DNA of 6,822 nt, from assembly GCA_002393835.1 (NCBI GenBank), contig DGTW01000223.1, forward strand, positions 1 through 6,822, read 5' to 3'. Numbering within the stretch: the stretch's first letter is position 1; each line of letters begins with the position of its first letter. The DNA comes from Treponema sp. UBA4326. GTDB lineage: Bacteria; Spirochaetota; Spirochaetia; Treponematales; Treponemataceae. Positions 4,534 to 6,822 of this stretch are shown in pieces. Made by a program: the position numbers and the translations under genes. Below the pieces are notes generated by a model. It was not told where the DNA came from, ran no database searches, and saw nothing but the letters and a program-made list of their open reading frames with translations.

Positions 4534-5819
4534 TACTTATCCAGAATAGTAATTTCCACTCGCCGGTTCCTTGCCATGCCTTCTGGCGTTGCATTTGAAG
4601 CGAGCGGAATCCTTGCGCCAAATCCCTGCGTGAATACATGGTACTTGTCCCGGAGACCGATTTTAATCATGTATTTTGCGACAGAATCTGCTCTTTCTTC
4701 GCTCAAAGTCTGGCAACTCTCGGCAGTTCCAGAAAGGGCTGTATGTCCTGAAATCAGCAGGTCGTTAGGATAGTTCTCGATGATTTTTGCAATTTTGTCG
4801 ATTTTTCGTTTTTCGCTCTCCATGAGCTCAGCTGAATTCGGCTTGAACTGAATGTTTTCCACTGAAATCGTAAGCCCCTTGTCGCTCTTTGTAACGCTTA
4901 CATCCTGCAAGTCCATATTCTTGACTTTTTCCAGCACTTCGGCCACTTTTTCGTCTGTGGCGGTACGCTCAAAGTCCGTGACCTCTGCATGAGCCTTTCC
5001 ACGAAAATCATACTGATTGCCAAGATAGGTCTCCATGACTATACGGAAATCTTCAGTGTAGTGGTCAATCTGTCCCTTTTCATTGTCCCACCAAATCGTC
5101 TGATTTGAAAATCCCATGGTGGTAACAGGAAAGTCATCTGTGATGAGGTAAAGATTTTCTGGAATCGGGCTTTCAAATGAAAGATTATACTTAACTTCAA
5201 GCACCTGGAAGGTCTTTTTTTCGTGCTTTGAGTCAGAAGAAAGACCTTCTTCATCCCGGAGATACTTGTAGCTGGCTGTAAACGGAACGATAAAAGGCTG
5301 GTCATTTGCAAAAGTTCGCCGTAAGTCATGGGCTTCGTGGCCGTCAGCAGTCCAGGTGTCGCCGGGCTTTACAGCTTTTTCTGGCAGGGAAGGAACATTG
5401 CGTACAACCGGCATAAAGTATTGCTGACCGATTTCGTATGTTCCAAGCTCGTCACGCCAATATTTGCTTTCATATTCCTCGCCATAGGTAAGAGTTCCTG
5501 TCGATGTTGCTGAAGATGAATTTTCAGTGGTCATAAAAGTGGCTTCATTTAGTCCCCGCTTGTCCTTATCGATATCGGTGATTCTGGCAGAAACCCTGTT
5601 GACTATTTCTGCCGTGTGATCAAGCCGGCCGTTAACCTTGATGACTTCGTTTACCGTTGACAGCACCCGGTAATTGTCTCCGGCCTTGTATTTGAAGCGA
5701 AGGATTTTTTCGCCGGAATTTTGACTCCAGGCTCCCCAGACAAAAAGTGATGACAGAAAAATAAAAGAAAGCCTTTTTCGCAAACCTGTGCCTGATCTTG
5801 CCTTTAAATTTCTTTTCAT
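4533..5819 (-). CDS. Exported OmpA-domain protein (treponemal type)
   Basis: This 428-residue envelope protein carries a C-terminal OmpA-like domain. The amino end is a basic region (1-16) and a hydrophobic core (about 17-31) ending in AWSQ, a plausible signal peptidase I site near residue 32. No lipobox Cys is seen. Residues about 35-300 form a domain I cannot name, rich in beta-prone segments and with several Trp. The OmpA domain runs from about 316 to 428: ENIQFKPNSAEL (321-332), SGHTALSGTAE (357-367), LSEERADSV (372-380) and a GMARNRRVEITI ending (414-425). The Arg used in peptidoglycan binding is present (R376), but the Asp that normally follows GHT is Ala361. A strong ribosome binding site, AAGGAGG (5833-5827), lies seven bases before the ATG. 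The gene follows the GGDEF-EAL gene by 39 bases, so co-transcription is plausible. Confidence 0.88.
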   Translation of the reverse strand: MKRNLKARSGTGLRKRLSFIFLSSLFVWGAWSQNSGEKILRFKYKAGDNYRVLSTVNEVIKVNGRLDHTAEIVNRVSARITDIDKDKRGLNEATFMTTENSSSATSTGTLTYGEEYESKYWRDELGTYEIGQQYFMPVVRNVPSLPEKAVKPGDTWTADGHEAHDLRRTFANDQPFIVPFTASYKYLRDEEGLSSDSKHEKKTFQVLEVKYNLSFESPIPENLYLITDDFPVTTMGFSNQTIWWDNEKGQIDHYTEDFRIVMETYLGNQYDFRGKAHAEVTDFERTATDEKVAEVLEKVKNMDLQDVSVTKSDKGLTISVENIQFKPNSAELMESEKRKIDKIAKIIENYPNDLLISGHTALSGTAESCQTLSEERADSVAKYMIKIGLRDKYHVFTQGFGARIPLASNATPEGMARNRRVEITILDK

Positions 5820-5858
5820 AAATTCGCCTCCTTGGAGCTAGAATTTCCGGCTCCTGCC
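5820..5858 (-). promoter_or_regulatory. Short intergenic leader with strong ribosome binding site
   Basis: The 39 bases between the EAL stop and the OmpA-domain ATG contain AAGGAGG (5833-5827) and, next to it, a 5-base inverted repeat, GGAGC (5834-5838) with GCTCC (5850-5854). No convincing promoter and no T-run terminator is seen, which favours read-through from the upstream gene. The hairpin abuts the ribosome binding site but does not include it. Confidence 0.4.
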
Positions 5859-6822
5859 TTATAAGTGATCTGCCAGCTCGTAATCTCCGCCAAGAATCTG
5901 CTCGCAGCGTTCTTTTGGCATTGGTTTTCCTTTTAAAAACCCCTGAATGTTCTTACAGTTAATTTTTTTCAGTATATCCAGCTGCTCGTTTTTCTCCACG
6001 CCCTCTGCGATTGTGTCCAGACCCATTTTCGTGACCATGGAGATGATTGAGTCAGTAATGTTGGCTTCAACGCCACTCTTGTCCGTGATATTTGCGATGA
6101 AAGATTTGTCGATTTTGAGCGTTGTGATTGGCAAAAGCTGCAAATAGCTGAGGCTGGAGTAGCCGGTGCCAAAATCGTCCAGGGAAAGCCCGATTCCCAT
6201 GTCGCGGATTTGATTCAAAAGGCCGATGACTTCATTCTTGTTGTCGATGAAAACGCCTTCCGTTATTTCAATTTCCAGATTATGGGTGGAAATAGAGTGT
6301 TTTTTTATAAGATCTTTCAAATCAAAGATAAAAGAAGGTTTTTTAAGCTGAACTGGACTTACATTCACGCTCATAATTCCGTCGAAATCGTATTTTTCAA
6401 TCCATTCTTTGAGAGTAGATATTGCCGTTTCAAGAATCCATTCGCCCAGAGGAATTACAAGTTTTGTTTCTTCAGCAATCGGAATAAATTGTTCAGGATT
6501 TATCCAGCCAATTTCGTCATCATACCAGCGGAGCAAGGCCTCAAACCCACGGAGCTTGTTGGTGGCCACATCAAACTGCGGCTGGTAGTAGAGTTGAAAG
6601 CGTTCGTTCATGACGGCCCTGCTCAGTTTTGACTGAATCGAAACCTTTTCCATAAAACGCTCACGCATAATGGCCTTAAAGAAGCAGATGTCGTTCTTTC
6701 CCTTGCGTTTTGCCTCGTACATAGCCATGTCAGCGTATTTCAGTATGTCATCTGAATTGTCGCCATCGTCCGGGCAAATTGCAATGCCGCCTGAAAAATC
6801 AATGCCCTCATCGTTCATCACT
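5859..6822 (-). CDS. GGDEF-EAL protein, cyclic-di-GMP phosphodiesterase (5' end outside window)
   Basis: This is the C-terminal 320 or so residues of a longer protein cut by the right edge. The first 48 visible residues are the end of a GGDEF domain (FSGGIAICPDDGD at 9-21, ADMAMYEAKRKGKN at 30-43), so the real start lies beyond 6822. The rest is a full EAL domain that hydrolyses cyclic-di-GMP to pGpG. All usual catalytic and metal-binding motifs are visible: FEALLRW (93-99), Asn153 in SVNVSP, EIEITEG (183-189), DDFGTGYSSL (215-224), LKID (235-238), AEGVE (272-276) and QGFLKG (293-298). An active phosphodiesterase is therefore predicted. Whether the GGDEF half has an intact GG(D/E)EF motif cannot be seen here. 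Any sensor domain is also out of view. The OmpA-domain gene follows 39 bases downstream. Confidence 0.93.
   Translation of the reverse strand, partial: VMNDEGIDFSGGIAICPDDGDNSDDILKYADMAMYEAKRKGKNDICFFKAIMRERFMEKVSIQSKLSRAVMNERFQLYYQPQFDVATNKLRGFEALLRWYDDEIGWINPEQFIPIAEETKLVIPLGEWILETAISTLKEWIEKYDFDGIMSVNVSPVQLKKPSFIFDLKDLIKKHSISTHNLEIEITEGVFIDNKNEVIGLLNQIRDMGIGLSLDDFGTGYSSLSYLQLLPITTLKIDKSFIANITDKSGVEANITDSIISMVTKMGLDTIAEGVEKNEQLDILKKINCKNIQGFLKGKPMPKERCEQILGGDYELADHL

Noticed and set aside
5859..6821. Stand-alone EAL protein starting at the ATG at 6821
   Set aside because: The first 48 residues are the tail of a GGDEF domain, so the gene continues past the window edge.

Overview
The window looks like ordinary chromosomal DNA of a spirochaete, most likely a Treponema of the gut or rumen type. 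This is a judgement from protein style and is not proven: a treponeme-like periplasmic OmpA-domain protein, a RecQ variant with an FPWQR-type Q motif, moderate GC content, and intergenic DNA rich in short hairpin repeats. I see no rRNA, tRNA, CRISPR array, transposase or phage gene.

Layout. Positions 1-149 show no convincing gene. A small VanZ-family membrane protein (197-571, +) has a near-consensus promoter at 150-178. It converges on the histidine operon hisH-hisF (2186 down to 693, - strand) across a 121-base hairpin-rich spacer. HisH and HisF are the two subunits of imidazole glycerol phosphate synthase. They are separated by a 104-base spacer that can fold into a long hairpin. A 220-base divergent region (2187-2406) holds a predicted hisH promoter that would give a leaderless mRNA, a hairpin element bracketed by 9-base direct repeats, and a degenerate 7-base tandem repeat. 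It leads into a small single-span membrane protein of unknown role (2407-2640, +). That gene overlaps the 3' end of a RecQ-family helicase (4225 down to 2552, -) by 89 bases, tail to tail.

Upstream of recQ, 4226-4532 carries no gene. It holds a diverged tandem duplication of about 86 bases and a striking 112-base palindromic element (4422-4533) that could fold as a cloverleaf. Both strands of this element end in AGCCG plus a T-run, so it probably terminates the gene before it. That gene encodes an exported OmpA-domain protein (5819 down to 4533, -). It lies 39 bases after a cyclic-di-GMP phosphodiesterase (GGDEF-EAL, - strand) that is cut by the right edge of the window, so the two may be co-transcribed.

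The genes do not form one pathway. The real units are hisHF (histidine and purine-linked metabolism), a possible EAL-ompA pair (second messenger and envelope), and single genes. No clearly novel system is visible. The parts most worth a second look are the related intergenic palindromes, the heptad repeat in front of the small membrane gene, the convergent overlap, and the altered binding residue in the OmpA domain.
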